Below, piece after piece: positions 23,807-36,959 of a stretch of 64,000 nt of DNA. Position numbers and translations under genes: made by a program. Each line of letters opens with the position of its first letter. Position 1 is the first letter of the stretch. Where the stretch lies: contig OY829541.1 of assembly GCA_963691705.1 (NCBI GenBank), positions 33,554,719 through 33,618,718 on the forward strand, written 5' to 3'. The stretch is from Viola odorata. Lineage: Eukaryota > Streptophyta > Magnoliopsida > Malpighiales > Violaceae. The notes under the pieces were generated by a model. It had not been told where the DNA came from. It saw only the letters and a list, made by a program, of their open reading frames with translations, and made no database searches.

Positions 23807-26800
23807 TCCCCTCCCCCTTGGAGAGGATTCGACCTCGAATCCAAGAGCTCCTCTTCGGCTGCCTTATCATCCTCACCTACAAAATATGAAGACAAATTAG
23901 TCACATTAAAAGTGGGGTTCACATTGCCAAATGAAGGAGGAATATCAAGGTAATAAGCATTGTCATTAATTTTTTTGACAATGAGAAAATGTCCATCTCC
24001 TCGTTGGCTAAGTTTTCCTTTGCGTTGAGAGGGAAAACGATCCTTCTTCAAGTGTAGCCACACCCATTCGCCCACGTCAAAGGATTGGATGCGGCGTCCC
24101 GAGTTGCGCTTATCCATCAACTTGACATTCCATGCGCTTCTTGGCCTTTGCGTGTAATGTCTTTACTATGGCCGCTTTTTCCTTGCCATCTAGACTAGCA
24201 TAATCACTCAACGAAATTGGGGGCATGTTTATGGGGGTGAGGGGGTTAAACCCATAGACAAGCTCAAAAGGAGAGAAACGAGTGGAAGAATGCATAGTGC
24301 GGTTGTAGGCAAATTCAATAAAGGGAATGTAATCATCCTATTCCTTGGCATATTGTTGGATCATGACATGCAAAATTATTCCTAAAGTTCTATTGACTAC
24401 TTCGGTTTGGCCATCCGTTTGGGGATGACAAGTGGTAGAGAACAATAATTTTGTGCCTAATTTTTCCCACAACACACGCCAAAAATGACTAAGGAATTTT
24501 GTATCCCTATCACTAACAATTATTCTAGGCATGCCATGCAATCGAACAACTTCATGAAAGAAAAGAGTGGCAATGTGAGATGCATCATTTGTAGTGTGAC
24601 ATGGAATAAAATGAGCCATTTTAGGAAAAAAACAATCAACCACTACAAACAATGAATCCTTGCCCCGTTTTGTGCGGGGAAGGCCAACAATAAAGTCCAT
24701 CGATAAATCACACCAAGGATGCGAAGCTACGGGTAGAGGCATGTAACGACCATGTGCAAGATATTTAGATTTGGCACGTTTACAAGCAAGACAAGCGACA
24801 ACATAATTAGCAACATTTTTCTTCATTTTGGGCCAAAAGAAGTGCTCTTTAAGTGTGCCAAGTGTCTTATCTACCCCAAAATGACCCATAAGACCCCCCC
24901 AATGAGCTTCCTTAACAAGCAATTCACGCGTACTACAATTAGGAATGCACAAACGACCCTTTTGGAAAAGAAAATCATCATGCAACACGAGCTTGTCATG
25001 CACACCATTAGAACAAGCAAGGAAAACATATTTAAAATCAACATCATGCGCATACAAAGAGGTAATGTGTGCAAAGCCTAAGAGGTGTGAATGAAGTGAA
25101 GTGAGGAGGACGTACCTTTGGGACAAAGCGTCCGCGACTACATTCTCCTTGCCCTTCAAGTATTTGATGTGGTAAGGGAAGCGTTCGATGAATTTCATCC
25201 CAGAGGCGTGCCTTTTGTTGAGCTTTCCTTGTCCCTTCAAGTACTTGAGACTCAAATGATCCATGTGCACCACAAATTCCTTCGGTAAGAGGTAGTGTTC
25301 CCAAACATTAAGGGCCCGGACGAGAGCATACAACTCACGATCGTATGTGCAATAGTTGAGTTGGGGTCCCTTCAATTTTTCACTAAAATAGGCTACGGGC
25401 TTCTTGTCTTGGACCAAGACAGCCTCGATGCCTATCCTGCTTGCGTCATATTCCACCTCAAAAGTCTTGCAAAATTGAGCAATGCGAGGACCAGACTTGA
25501 AGAAAGCTTGGCCTTGAGCGTTGTGAAAGCTAATTCTTGCTCCTCTCCCCACATAAATGGTACATGCTTCTTGGTGAGGGTGTTGAGAGGAGCAAAAATT
25601 GTGGAGAAGTCCTTGACAAATTGGTGGTAGAAATCAGCCAAACCATGAAAGGAACGGACTTCGCCGATATTGGTGGGTGTAGGCCATTTGGCAATGACCT
25701 TGATCTTGTCATTGTCCACCTTGAGGCCTTTGACACCTACAATAAAGCTAAAAAAGTGCACTTCTTCCAAACAAAACTCACATTTGGATAACTTAGCAAA
25801 GAGTTGATGCTCACGAAGAGTTAGAAAAATGCGGTGCAAGTGGTCCAAGTGGACTTGTGATGAGGTGCTATAAACCAAGATGTCATCAAAATAAACCCCA
25901 ACAAATTTTCCAATAAAAGGTCTAAGAACATGGTTCATAAGGCGCATGAAAGTGCTAGGTGCATTAGTGAGTCCAAAAGGCATCACTAACCATTTATAAA
26001 GACCAAATTTTGTTTTAAAATCCGTTTTCCAATGGTCTCCCTTATGCATCCTAATTTAATGATATCCACTAACCAAATCTATTTTAGAAAAGATAGTAGC
26101 ACTACTCAACTCATCAAGCATGTCATCCAAGCGAGGAATAGGGTGAGAATATTTTACCGTAATCTTATTGATGGAGCGACAATCCATGCACATTCGTCAA
26201 GAACCATCCTTTTTGGGCACAAGAAGTACGGGAACCGCATATGGAGAAAGACTCTCCCGAATGAAACCCTTGGCAAGGAGCACATCAATTTGGGTTTGAA
26301 GTTCTTGCGTCTCCGTGGGGTTACATCTATAGGCGGGTCAGTTGGGAAGAGTGGAACTGGGTAGGAAATCAATGCGGTGTTCAATGCCGCGCAATGGCGG
26401 GAGGCCATCGGGAATTTCTTCCGGAAATACATCGGCGAATTCTAGCAAAAGAGAAGAAACAACACTAGGAAAAGATGGATTAGTGTTAGTAGAAAGAAGA
26501 GAATGAGACTTGAACCGAATAAGAATACACGGTTTGCGCAAAATGAGTGCATGCCTCACATCTCGACCTTTAGCCAATAAGCTCACTTTGCTCTTCATTT
26601 TCACTCCTCTCAAATCCTCACTCACTTGCTGATTTTTCTCACTCGTAAACACACAACTCGTACTCTTTTCTTCACTTGACGCATGTGCATTTTTTCCATG
26701 GCCAATATTTTCCTCATTCACACCACTTACTTTCTTCACTCCACTCCACTCATTTTTCTTTTCAAGGGACAAAGAAATTTCAAAAGCGACACATGCTTTT

Positions 26801-27206
26801 TCTAGCTTGAGTTGACCTTCATAAACTTCACTAGGAGGAAGGGGGGAATGATGAATTTTTGATCACCATGCTCAAGTTTATATGTGTTGCGGAACCCATC
26901 ATGAATGACTTTCATGTCAAATTTCCAAGGTCGGCCAAGAAGGAGATGACTAGAATGCATAGGTGCCACATCATACAATCGTTCATCAATATAATTACCA
27001 ATGCAAAAAGGGAGGAGAACTTGGTGCCTAACCTTAACCGAAGTGCCATCATTAAACTAATTGAGGACATAAAGATGTGGGTGTTTGGTGATAGTGAGAG
27101 TCAACAAATGCACAAGTAAGGAGCTAGCCACATCGGCACAACTCCCATTATCCGCAATGATGGAAATTACCATCTCATCCGCAATGCCACGGGTGTGAAA
27201 TAAATT
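23566..27206 (-). pseudogene. Gypsy element 2 pol (PR-RT-RNase H-integrase), broken
   Basis: Protease: IIADNGSCADVAS (DNG at 27152-27144) and SSHLLLGRPWKFD. RT: the run 26049-25432 with [30 protein letters not shown] and the YFDDILVYS catalytic box. RNase H and integrase: the run 25552-24338 with [30 protein letters not shown], the zinc region ([10 protein letters not shown] to CLACKRAK) and the DDE triad in [17 protein letters not shown] and TDGQTEVVN. The C-terminal part (24295-24110 and 24120-23566) contains GFNPLTP and DVGEWVWLHLKKDRFPSQRK, then runs in frame through the polypurine tract and about 240 bp into the 3' LTR. Stops and shifts lie near 26050-26160, 25500, 24330 and 24115. Confidence 0.88.
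23807..23821 (-). promoter_or_regulatory. Polypurine tract of gypsy element 2
   Basis: Minus strand CCAAGGGGGAGGGGA immediately before the LTR start TGATTCG. Confidence 0.75.
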
Positions 27207-28947
27207 TTACTGTTGCTCCAAGATTTTATCATCCTCCTTTGCCTTAATGCTTAAGGTGTGCCTCACAAGCAAGCATTTAGGTACATCAACATAGTCATAC
27301 CCATCTTCATCTACTTGTGCATCTCCCTCAAAATCCCAAGTCGTGTCGTGACTAGAGTTAGGCGCATCCTCCTCATCACTTTCAATTTCTCCACCTTTAC
27401 GAAGCAACATGATTCGCCTATTGGGGCATTCGGGCTTCATATGGCCTCTACCCCCACATTTGAAACATGTAATGTTGCGGGATGGGGTCCTTTGGGTGGT
27501 ATCGGTGGGTGGGGTTGGTTTGGGAGGGTAAGCCAAAAAGGGCTTGGCGGTTGGGGTAGGGTTTGGGGTGGTGTTTGGCTTAGGTGTAAAAGGTGGTTTA
27601 AAGTGGTCTTGAATAGGTTTAGAAGAAAGAGACCCTTGCTGCGTTGGTTTAGTAAATTGAGAGGAGGAATTGGAAGGAAATTTAGGCTTAACATTTACTT
27701 GCCTCTCAATTTTCAAGGCTATGTGGAGCATCTCTTCCAATGTGGTATAGGAATAGAAGTCAAGTTGATAGGAGATGTACTTGTGTAAACCACCCAAAAA
27801 TCGGGCCATGGTTGCCTCTCATTCATTTTTGTGCGCATCAATAGAGTGAGCATTTCATGGTGATACTCGCCCACTCTACGCGAACCTTGGTACAAGCGTT
27901 GCAATCGTTGGTGTAGCTCACGAGTGTGATAGCGAGGCACAAACCGGTGTCTTATTACTATTTTCAACTCATCCCAAGAGGCCACAAGTGGAATGTCATC
28001 GACTCTTCTTGTGTACACTAGCCGATCCCACCATTGTATGGCCATACCCGTAAATTCGACAATTACAAGTCGCACTTTCTTTGCTTCGGAGTAGTTGTAG
28101 CAACCAAAAACTCTATCAACTTGACTTTCCCAATCATAGTACAAGTCCGTATCATCCTTTCCCTCAAAAAGTGGAAAGTTTGATGCTAGAGAGGTTTCTA
28201 TCCACTCTCTCCTCATGGTGTTGATAGCCACGATTCTCATAAGGCTCATCAAAATCATAACGGCGTGCGCCATGTGCGTGCTCATAGGGTGACAGATGAT
28301 ATGGTAGCGGTCTAAGTCTCTCTTGGTGCGCTCTTGCTGCCAAAAGTCGAGTAAGAGGCACATAATCATTGGCGCGGTGTAGGGTAACCTCAAGTTGTTG
28401 ATTTAGGTGAGCGGGTGCGGGTGGTGTGGGTGGTAGGCGCGACTGTCTAGGGTTGAGGTGTGTACTATGGGTTTGGAAAGGGGGATATGAGTGGCTGCAA
28501 CCTTGCACTTGATCAAGATGAGGCTCATGCCGCGATGAGGACACCAAATGATGATCATCATCACTATAAACACTCTCAGCGTGAATGCCCTCATCATTGC
28601 CCCCGTGTTGTGGCAAGGTGTAATGATCCGCATGAGAAGGATCATTAGCGTGGGTTCTTTGGTGATAGTGGGTTGTTGGTTGGTTAATGTGGGGGTGGTG
28701 GTGTTGGTGGAGGTGGAGGAGCGACAGTCGGCTATTGTAAGGTGGCAATGGCAGCCAAAGTGGCCGTGACATTGTCTTAGAGTATCTTGGTGGCTGTCGC
28801 ATTCTCTTCGTAGCGCGTCATTAGGGTTGTGAAATTGGCAATGGCCGGGTCTTGAGTGGTTGACCCCGCGGAGTCGTTAGCCATAATGTGGCCCATATTG
28901 GAGGAACCATCGGAGGCCCCACCCAAGGGAAGGTTGTTTTGTGACAT
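27207..28947 (-). pseudogene. Gypsy element 2 gag, broken
   Basis: ATG at 28947 opens MSQNNLPLGGASDGSSNMGH; an in-frame TAA follows near 28778. The body continues with a His/Pro-rich region, EERVDRNLSSIKLSTF, then in another frame FPLFEGKDDTDLYYDWESQV and FVPRYHTRELHQRLQRLYQG (retrotrans_gag). The end (27809-27207) has ARFLGGLHKYISYQL and a perfect CCHC knuckle CFKCGGRGHMKPEC that binds RNA. At least three breaks between blocks. Confidence 0.86.
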
Positions 28948-30177
28948 GATGCAAGGTACCTACAAAAATAACAAACACAATATATATATATATATAGCAA
29001 GTTAGTCGCTCCCTCACATGTATGTCGCTCGTGTTTCACACTACTCTCAATTGCTCTTGCCACCTTACCCACTCTATATCCAAATACAAACCAAGTATCA
29101 AAGCTAGCAATGACTCTAGGAATCAAAGAAAGTATAAGGAATGCAAAGACAACTAGGGATGGAAAGAAAAGAGGAGAAAGCCGAATTAATGTCCAAGAAT
29201 TGTTGGAGTTAAACACTAAGAAGAGTTGGAGTAGATAGATGATATAGGGGACAAGGAGAGAAACAAAAAAAACCACACAATGCACACACTAATGGTGATT
29301 CTATGGCTATTCTAAATGCACACAATGCACACACTAATGGAGTTCTTAGCTTGTGACTCAATCTCTAATCTTTGCCTTCTTTTTTTATTTTGAAAGGATT
29401 TTTTTTGTATTGTTTTCTTTTCTTTTCTTTTCTTTTTTTGTAGAGAAGAGTGCAAGAACTCAAGAGCTAATAATGGATGACAAGTAGTGTGTGTAAGTGA
29501 CGTATAACAAGTAGTTTTAGCCTAAGAAAATGTTTTCTAAATGCTCTTGTAAGTGATGTAAGTGAGGTATCAAGGGGTGCTGAAAAGTTTGAGTGTGTTG
29601 TGGAGGGGAAATGGAGTTTGAAACCAGTTGGTCTCTTTGCTTAAACAGGAAAGGTGCAGGTTGCTTTTGGAGGAAGCTTTTTGCTTATCACCGAAATGGT
29701 AAATTTTAGAGAGGGAACTTGTTAGGTGAGGATTTTAGGGAAAAAGGTGTAAGAGGTGGGATTTGGTATGACTTTGGTCCAAGTAAACAAGCATTAAACA
29801 CAATTTAGGACAGCTGATGTAAGGAAATTCGGATCAAACACACACACAAAGTCAAGAACTCACTTGAAGACTCAAGAATACACCAAGAACACCAAGAACA
29901 CAGCCTCTGAACTTTCACCTTTTGACTGGGCAAATGATGGAATTAAAAGCTAAAAATTATACCACAAGAAACTAGAGAGAAAGTACTATAAGTTAGACTC
30001 AAGAAACAAGAAAAAATATGACATAAAACTCAAGATACATGAGATGCAAGATGAACATGAAAATAGAAAACGTGACTATTTTGAACACCTTTGAGTAAAA
30101 ACAATTATGCAAGGATTTCCTTTGAAAGAAAACCTCAAAAATGGCTCAAAAGATGTACAAGAAACAGGATAAAAACT
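28948..30177 (-). other. Non-coding leader of gypsy element 2
   Basis: A 1.2-kb stretch between gag and the 5' LTR without coding signal. It contains a short TA run (about 28980-28997), a T-rich tract (29380-29440) and many AAGAAC/CAAGAA motifs. No tRNA-complementary primer site is obvious next to the LTR. Confidence 0.6.
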
Positions 30178-30940
30178 TGCAGTGGATGAAATGGAGGAAG
30201 TGAAAAGTTTTTTAATGATAACATATATGAACTTAATATACCCAACAAACCCTCCAAGTGCTAGTCTTGGAAACCTTGTTCCTAAGTGTAAAAAGGATCT
30301 CTTAACAAGACCGGCCCTCCAAGATCAAGTCTTAGCAACCCGGCTACCTTGAAGAAGACGAGTTTTGGTTTAGAAGAAACCCTAAGCTAAACTAAGATAA
30401 GTGGTCTATGTTGAATACACACAAATCAAAGACAAGTGTAGAAATGAGTCCTTCTACACCTTAAATACCTAAGCTAATTACAAGGGGAAAATACCCCAAT
30501 ACCCCTTAACAAATGGGCCTTGAAGCTCTGAAAGGGCTGCTCAAAAGGTGGTCGAATTCCATCAAATGAAGTCTGGTGGTATACCGCCTGGTGCTTGGCA
30601 GTATGACGCTAGGTTCGCTGCCAGTTTGTCTGTGGCAAAGTCAGGACTAAGGGCATGCCACTAGGGCTTGGCGGTGTCCCGCTAGAGCCCTGCCAATTTT
30701 GTCTGTGGCAAAGCCGGGGCTAGCGGCATGCCACTAGGGCTTGGGCAGTATCTCGCTAGGGCCTTGTCTTGGTCTTCTCGTCGCACGCGTTAGATGGTGA
30801 AGGCCTTGGTGTGCACGCAAGTCACCCATTGATCCCTCATCTCTAAGCTGCTCTCCTCGCCTTTAAGACTCTTCAAGAGAATTTCCACCATCCCTTTGCT
30901 TCGAGTGAAGTATCCGTGATGAGCATCCGTGCTCATATCA
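30178..30940 (-). repeat. 5' LTR of gypsy element 2
   Basis: 763 bp copy of 23061-23806; minus strand begins TGATATGAGC and ends CCACTGCA. Small indels distinguish it from the partner. Confidence 0.85.
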
Positions 30941-31477
30941 TGTCCTCTTTTTTTTTCGTAGGTCTGCTTATTAGTAACACTTATTTCATGTTTTATGTTT
31001 GGTCTTACTGCATTTATTATTCTTGGTAGAAATATATATTGGTTTTATTTTTAAGGTGTTCTTGTTGTCATAGATATAAACGGCAACGACGGGTATGAAA
31101 TGTAGTCCCATCTCTTTTTGTTTAACTACGTAGTTTGGGCACATGCGACAATTTTTTATATAAAATTAAATTATTTATTTTAGATCTTGTTTATAAATTA
31201 ATTTTGGTCATTTGAAATAGATAATGTCACTATTTAAATATTGTTCTAAAGTAATATAACTGACTATATAAATCATTAAGCATACTAATAATATATATTA
31301 ATAGATAATATAACTTAATAGTATTTAAATATTGTTCTAAAGTATTATAACCAACCGTATAAATTGTTAAGCATACTAATAATAATTAATTATGAAGTGA
31401 TTTTACTATTTTTCTTGCTTGATCTTTTTTATTAGGGGCTCATACTCATATAATTCATCAAATTTCTTGTTATTAAC
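30941..31477. other. AT-rich spacer
   Basis: Non-coding. A near-duplicate motif (ATTTAAATATTGTTCTAAAGTA...AAGCATACTAATAAT) occurs twice at about 31231-31292 and 31322-31383, a short diverged direct repeat. No gene is recognised. Confidence 0.4.
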
Positions 31478-32321
31478 CCTAATTCTAAGAAGGTAAGAAT
31501 TCTATTTAGGAAACTACTTCAAAATGGAAGCAATAACTTAAATAAAATATTTAGAATATAAATGAGAAGTTCTGGAATGATTCCGGAATGATTCGCACAG
31601 CTGGTCTTTCCATAGGAGTATAATCTTCAAATCGTGGGCTGAAGGACGCACACTCTGCGTACAAAAATGTAAGCATAGGCTAACTTTTGATCCGCTCATC
31701 CAAACGGGCTGAAACCGGTGCCAAACGAAAGCTAACATCCGAAAATATCGAGAACAACTTCACTATTCCATGTCCAAGTCTTACTGGACCGGAATGGGTT
31801 CTTCGAAGTCGCCTGACACGAATGGGAGTCCTTATTGGCGTAGGCTTCTATCAGCAAAAATGTCACCCTGGGCTTTTTGATGATCAACTTACCCAATTTA
31901 ATCCAAATTTGGACCAGAGCTAGCTAACACATTGGTCTGCCCAATCATATCTTTACTTCTCAATTTTCACATCTCCTTCATCGAAAAGTTTAGTACGTAC
32001 TGCCTGCTCTAATTTTGTCCATAATTGGTTCCTTTTAGCTCCTCCTTGCTCAATTCCTCTCCAGATCAGTTCCCTGTAATATTTCCATGGAATTCGAATG
32101 AAATCAATAGAATTACCATTAAAAAATATATAAGAATAAGTGGTAAAACCACTACAATTAAGGCTCAATAAGAGACTCGGCCTAATGGAGAGCCCAGCCG
32201 TGCGAATCACTCCACAATCATTCCAGAACCTCTCATTTATATTGTTAGATATTTTATTTAAGTTATTTCTGAGATTGTAAGTAGTTTCCTAAATAGAACT
32301 CTTACCTTCTTAGAATTAGGG
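31478..32321. repeat. Inverted repeat (arms about 140 bp, spacer 565 bp)
   Basis: Left arm 31478-31615 (CCCTAATTCTAAGAAGG ... GATTCGCACAGCTGG) is the reverse complement, with a few differences, of 32181-32321. The right arm runs on into the LTR-like block that starts near here, so the left arm looks like an inverted partial copy of the same LTR head. The spacer has no recognised gene. Confidence 0.75.
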
Positions 32322-33249
32322 TTTTGTGTACCTAGTGCTTAGTATAAATAGAACCGCTTGGTTCCATTGTAAAGGGGACGAGCACAACAAGCAAGGAGGG
32401 ACGACAACAACCACTCTCTTCTTCTCTTTTCCCTGGTTTTGAACTTGAGATTTATATATTATATAGTTCTATCATTTTCATTATTTCTCTTGTTTCGTTC
32501 TAACTAATCTTTCTTGTTCTTAGTAGAGGCGTTGAAAGCATGAGTATGAGTATGCATGAGACGTAATTGTTATTATTAATCTTTATATCTGCATTTAATT
32601 GATTATGTACTTATTCTTAACGCATTTCTATTTGATATTGAATCTGGCCAATTTAGTGTTTAACAGTCATTGCAGCAGTCATTCTCCTTGGTTGTGGATT
32701 ATCGACCAAGAAGATCGAAGTAGACTCCTACACGCTACTAGGTGTATCCAGGAAACGGTAGGGGGGTTAATCAGATCAAGTCCCGACTGACAACCGAGGA
32801 TACTAGTCTGGAGTTGTCTTCCCCTAAGCCATTGAGGACGAACGCACCATAGAGGTGTAATCGACTCAAGCCAGCTGCCAACTCGGTAAACCCTTTAACC
32901 AGCAAGGTGCTGATTGGTAAGGCATCACCTCTAAGCGTACCTGAGGTGGTGTTGATACAAGAGGGAAGTAGGGGTCATAAGCGTACCTTGATCATATAGC
33001 AACTCTGTAGATTGAAGATGAATACCCTTGTGTCCATGATTGCAATTCATGTCTCATCGCTTTCCAAGCCTCTATTAGGAATTTACCTTACATATTTGAT
33101 TTCCGTTTCTGGATTTGTGTCTTGACCAAGAATTTCGTTCTTGGCCAAGACTGTCTATTTGCTTTATTTAATTTTTTGTCCTAAAAATAAACCTCCATTC
33201 ACCTAGGTGATTTAATCTGGTCTTTTATCTTGTTTCAGGACTAACCATT
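32181..33249 (+). repeat. LTR-like block, 5' portion (host of nested solo LTRs)
   Basis: Contains a core promoter (AGTATAAATAG at 32341-32351) followed by a pyrimidine-rich leader and no ORF. Its sequence resumes at 38451 after the nested insertion, where CTCTGTGGATTGATCC ... GATTCGACACACATCA looks like the tail of a gypsy LTR. The true 5' end is uncertain because the region is palindromic; no internal region or primer site follows. Confidence 0.5.
33245..33249. repeat. Target-site duplication CCATT (left, outer solo LTR)
   Basis: Matches CCATT at 38446-38450. Confidence 0.75.
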
Positions 33250-35170
33250 TGTTGTAACCATATTTTTTACGCATTTTAGAATTTTTTTCGTTTATCGCAT
33301 TATCAGCCCGTTTAAATCAAATTTCCATCGATTTTTGATCTTTGGCTGTTTATTTTAATATTTCGCTCCATTTCATGTCCTTTTGTTTCTCGTCATCTCA
33401 TTTTGTTTTTTTCAATTCACTTCGCTATAGTATTTATTTTTCATTCGAACTTTTATCGGTTCCGAGCTTACTCGAGCCAAAGATCGAACTTTTTCTTTGT
33501 TTATTGTCTACTATTTATTTCATTTCATTTTACTACATATCTTAGTAATTTTAGTTCGGGCTTTTATTCATTTCAAATGAGTTCTCTTGTGCCATTAGCT
33601 CGAACCGAAAATAACTCGCTCGTACCGCATTAATATGCATTAATGCACATAAATGTCGCCTTCACCTTCATCCTCCCCGTCACCTTTCCAGAAACTGACC
33701 TACCTCCCCTTTAATCCTCAGCCAAGCACCCTCTGCATGTTGATCCATCAAGAAGCTTCCATCTAACCTCAGCCACAACCAAAACTTCATCATCACCTTT
33801 GCCTCGTCACCGCTACTACTCACGCCCACTCTCGTCGTGCTCACCAAGCTCACGCGTGGCCATCCTCGCCTATAAATACCAAACAACCCAGCACCAAATA
33901 AATCAGAAATTCTCCCTGCAATTGCTCATCATCAAGGTACAATTTACTGCTTTCAGTCAACTGCCAATTTCAAGTTATTTAATTATTTTAAATCATTTCA
34001 TTGTTACTATTTTTGTTCATTTAAATTGTTGTCTTGGTTTGGATTAATTGCTGGTTTGTGGGGATAATATTTCTCGGAATTGCTTGTGTTTTTCTCGCCT
34101 GGAGTGGACCTTGGTCGTCGGCGACCCAAGGAAGAAGAAGATGAACAATAAAAAAAGGGAGGGAAACTTGACGGGCCAGCCAGCGTTTTAATTCAAACGC
34201 TGGTCAAGCCAAGCCCAAGCGGAAAAAGAAGAAGGAGTTGGGTCGCGTGTATGGCCCAGCTGGAGAGAAGAAAGGAGCACCCATCTGCTGGCTGGGCTGG
34301 GTTTGGCTGCTGGGCCCATTTTTGGCCCCTCACATTATTTTTTCGTACCGATTTATCGTATGCTTGTACTGTTTAATTAATTATTTTCATATGCTTTTAA
34401 ATATTTAATTAATCATTTTGCGTACTTTTAAATGTTTAATTAATTATTTTGCTTGCTTTTAATTGTTAATCATTTTATTTATTTGTTCGTCGCTTATTAC
34501 TACTCGTACTAATAATTTCGGCTTTTGTAGGGTAAAATCAAGTACTCATTCGCAAGTACACTTTTATTTATCCCTTTTATTTATTCGACGCTTTTCCGAA
34601 CATATATACTTGTACGCATGACATTTAGAATCGTCAGAATTAAAATCAATCTCGTATGAACAATTTGTTTAAATCACTCGCTTTAAATACCATAAAATTA
34701 ATTGCTTTTATTTATGCTCGTATTAAATGCATGTGTTTGGTGGCTTCGATCCCACACCTCGATTTCTTTTTCGCATTTCATTAAATCGGTACTTTGATAG
34801 TTTTATGCATGATTAGGTCACTTAGTAATTAAAATTTAATCATGCATAGCCCGATGATGAAAGAGGGCGCCCGCTTTAGTAAAGATTAAACGGTTAATTC
34901 CGTTAAAAGTCAGTCCCGAACAGTCCCGACCAACGTAAAATACTAAAGCGGCGATTCCTCTGAGGGACCCATTATTTTTAATTTTTTTATTATTTAAACA
35001 CCTCTTTTTTTTTTACCGGTAACCTTTTTGGATGTGACTCGGGTGCCTAACACCTTCCCGATTCCATAAATCGACCCCGAACCATCGTCTCGGGTTTAGA
35101 CCCTTTTTGCCTTAGCTTTTTTTATTTTTATGCCATAACTTTAGGTTTCCCTAAACCTAGAAATGAATAG

Positions 35171-35175
35171 GGTGG
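35171..35175. repeat. Target-site duplication GGTGG (left, inner solo LTR)
   Basis: Matches GGTGG at 38352-38356. Confidence 0.75.
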
Positions 35176-36959
35176 TGTTGATACCCGAATTTTGACGCCA
35201 TTTAAATTGAAATTATCAGTTATGTTATTTTACTTAACTTACTGTCGTTTTAATTAATTTACTGTCGTTAGTTCATTTTTAATTCTCGTCACATTTTATC
35301 ATCATTATTATTATCATCAATGTCGTAAATTGCATTTTTAATTTTTTCGTCGCGTATTTTTATAATTATTATTATTAATATTTTCAGCCTTAAAAAATTA
35401 TATTTTTAATTATCCGTTAGTCATTTGCTATTTATTTTCTCGTTTTAGGTCATCGCATAAAATTTAGGATTTTTACTATTTTATCATATTTTTAGTATTT
35501 TTTTATTATTATTTTATTATTTTTGTTCGAGCTTTTATTGGACCCGAGTAAGTTCGCTCAGACCATTGATCGAACGCGTTATCTCTTCAGTTGACAATTA
35601 CCTACTCTTTTTTTCATTCACGCCAGTCAACTTCATTTTGTGCAATTTTCGTTATAACGTCATTCATTTTTCGTTCGAGCATATTCATGTTTCCGAACGA
35701 GAAAATAAACACGTTAAAATATTTTTTTTCTCCATTCACTGTCGACTAGTTAGTCAGTCTTATTTTTCTCTACGCGTTGACACTTTTGGCTCAAAATTTC
35801 AAAATGTTTGTTCACAAAAATGGCTCGAGACCATTTAAATAAAATTAAATGGCGATCATCACCGTTGATCTGGTTGACCAAGGAAAGTCAACTAGATAAA
35901 CGGCTCACTATTTACATGCATAGTGCACGTAAATAGTGGTGACGAGCAGTAGCGGAGCAAGCCACCGAGCTGCTTGCTCCCGTCCCCCCCCCTCGCGTCC
36001 TAGCCCACGCCCGTCGCTTCCTGTCCCGTCCGCCATCATCACGCCTAGCCATAGCCCCGCTAGCAGCTCCTCCACGCACAGCGCCGCGCCTCGCGAAAAC
36101 GCCTATAAATAGAGAGGTCCCTTCTCCATTTTAAAACACGAATTCACCCACGCAACTTGCTTCTTCTCCCTCTTGACAGATTGCTCATCTTGAGCGATAG
36201 TCACCATAGTTCGAAGCTTTTTTTCCGGTGAGCATTGTCTTGCTTTTTTCGGCCATCTTCGGCTTTAATTTTTAGGATGAGGTTTTGATCAAATAAATTG
36301 TTTGTTTTCATCCCATTAAATCCTACACATGCTATAGATTAAATACATGTTTTTAGTTTGCTTAATTATTAGGTAAATTTTACGAATTAATTATTTTTTG
36401 TTAATTACCATCTTCGTCGTTTTTTGAAATTAAACTCGGTACAGTTTAAACCGAGATTCGAGGTTCGTACGGTCGGGAAGCCGTCGAGGAGACAAGTATC
36501 TTGGTATGAAGATTTTTTGGTTCCGACCACGGGTGCCCGGACCTTGGTCGCCGACAGTAGCGCCGACGACACAAGGAAGAAGGTGATGAATAGTATACAT
36601 GGGCTTGTTTGGACGGGAAGAAAGAAAGGTGATGGGCCCCCATCACCATTTTTCTAATTTCCTTGGGCCAGGAACTATTCCTGGACCATTCTTTTAATTT
36701 CGAAGCTGGGCCCCACTGCCTTGGGCCCGACCCGCATTTTTTCGTCGATTTCTCTTTCGTGTCAAAATTCTTCGTGTGTCGGTTCGTTATGAATGTTTAT
36801 TTATTCGACTAATTATTTATTTATTTGTACGCATGATTAGTTAATTTTATTTTCGTAAACCGCTTTATTTTCCATAAATCATGAACTGTTTAATTTTTGC
36901 AAAATATCAACTGTTTAAATTTCCGCAATTTAAAATTCAGTAATTTAATTTACCGCCTG

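Larger units (their letters stand above)
23061..30940 (-). mobile_element. Ty3/gypsy LTR retrotransposon 2 (CRM-like), decayed
   Basis: A 7.88-kb element on the minus strand: 5' LTR 30940-30178, a long non-coding leader, gag, PR-RT-RH-IN, polypurine tract, 3' LTR 23806-23061. Its proteins are clearly related to gypsy element 1 but diverged, so it is a different family of the same clade. gag and pol carry several stops and shifts. No matching 5-bp flanks are seen (TAACT on the left, TGTCC on the right), which suggests a rearranged border or misjudged ends. Confidence 0.88.

Noticed and set aside
27258..27788. 176-codon plus-strand ORF rich in Gly and Trp
   Set aside because: Antisense shadow of the Pro-rich gag region of gypsy element 2.
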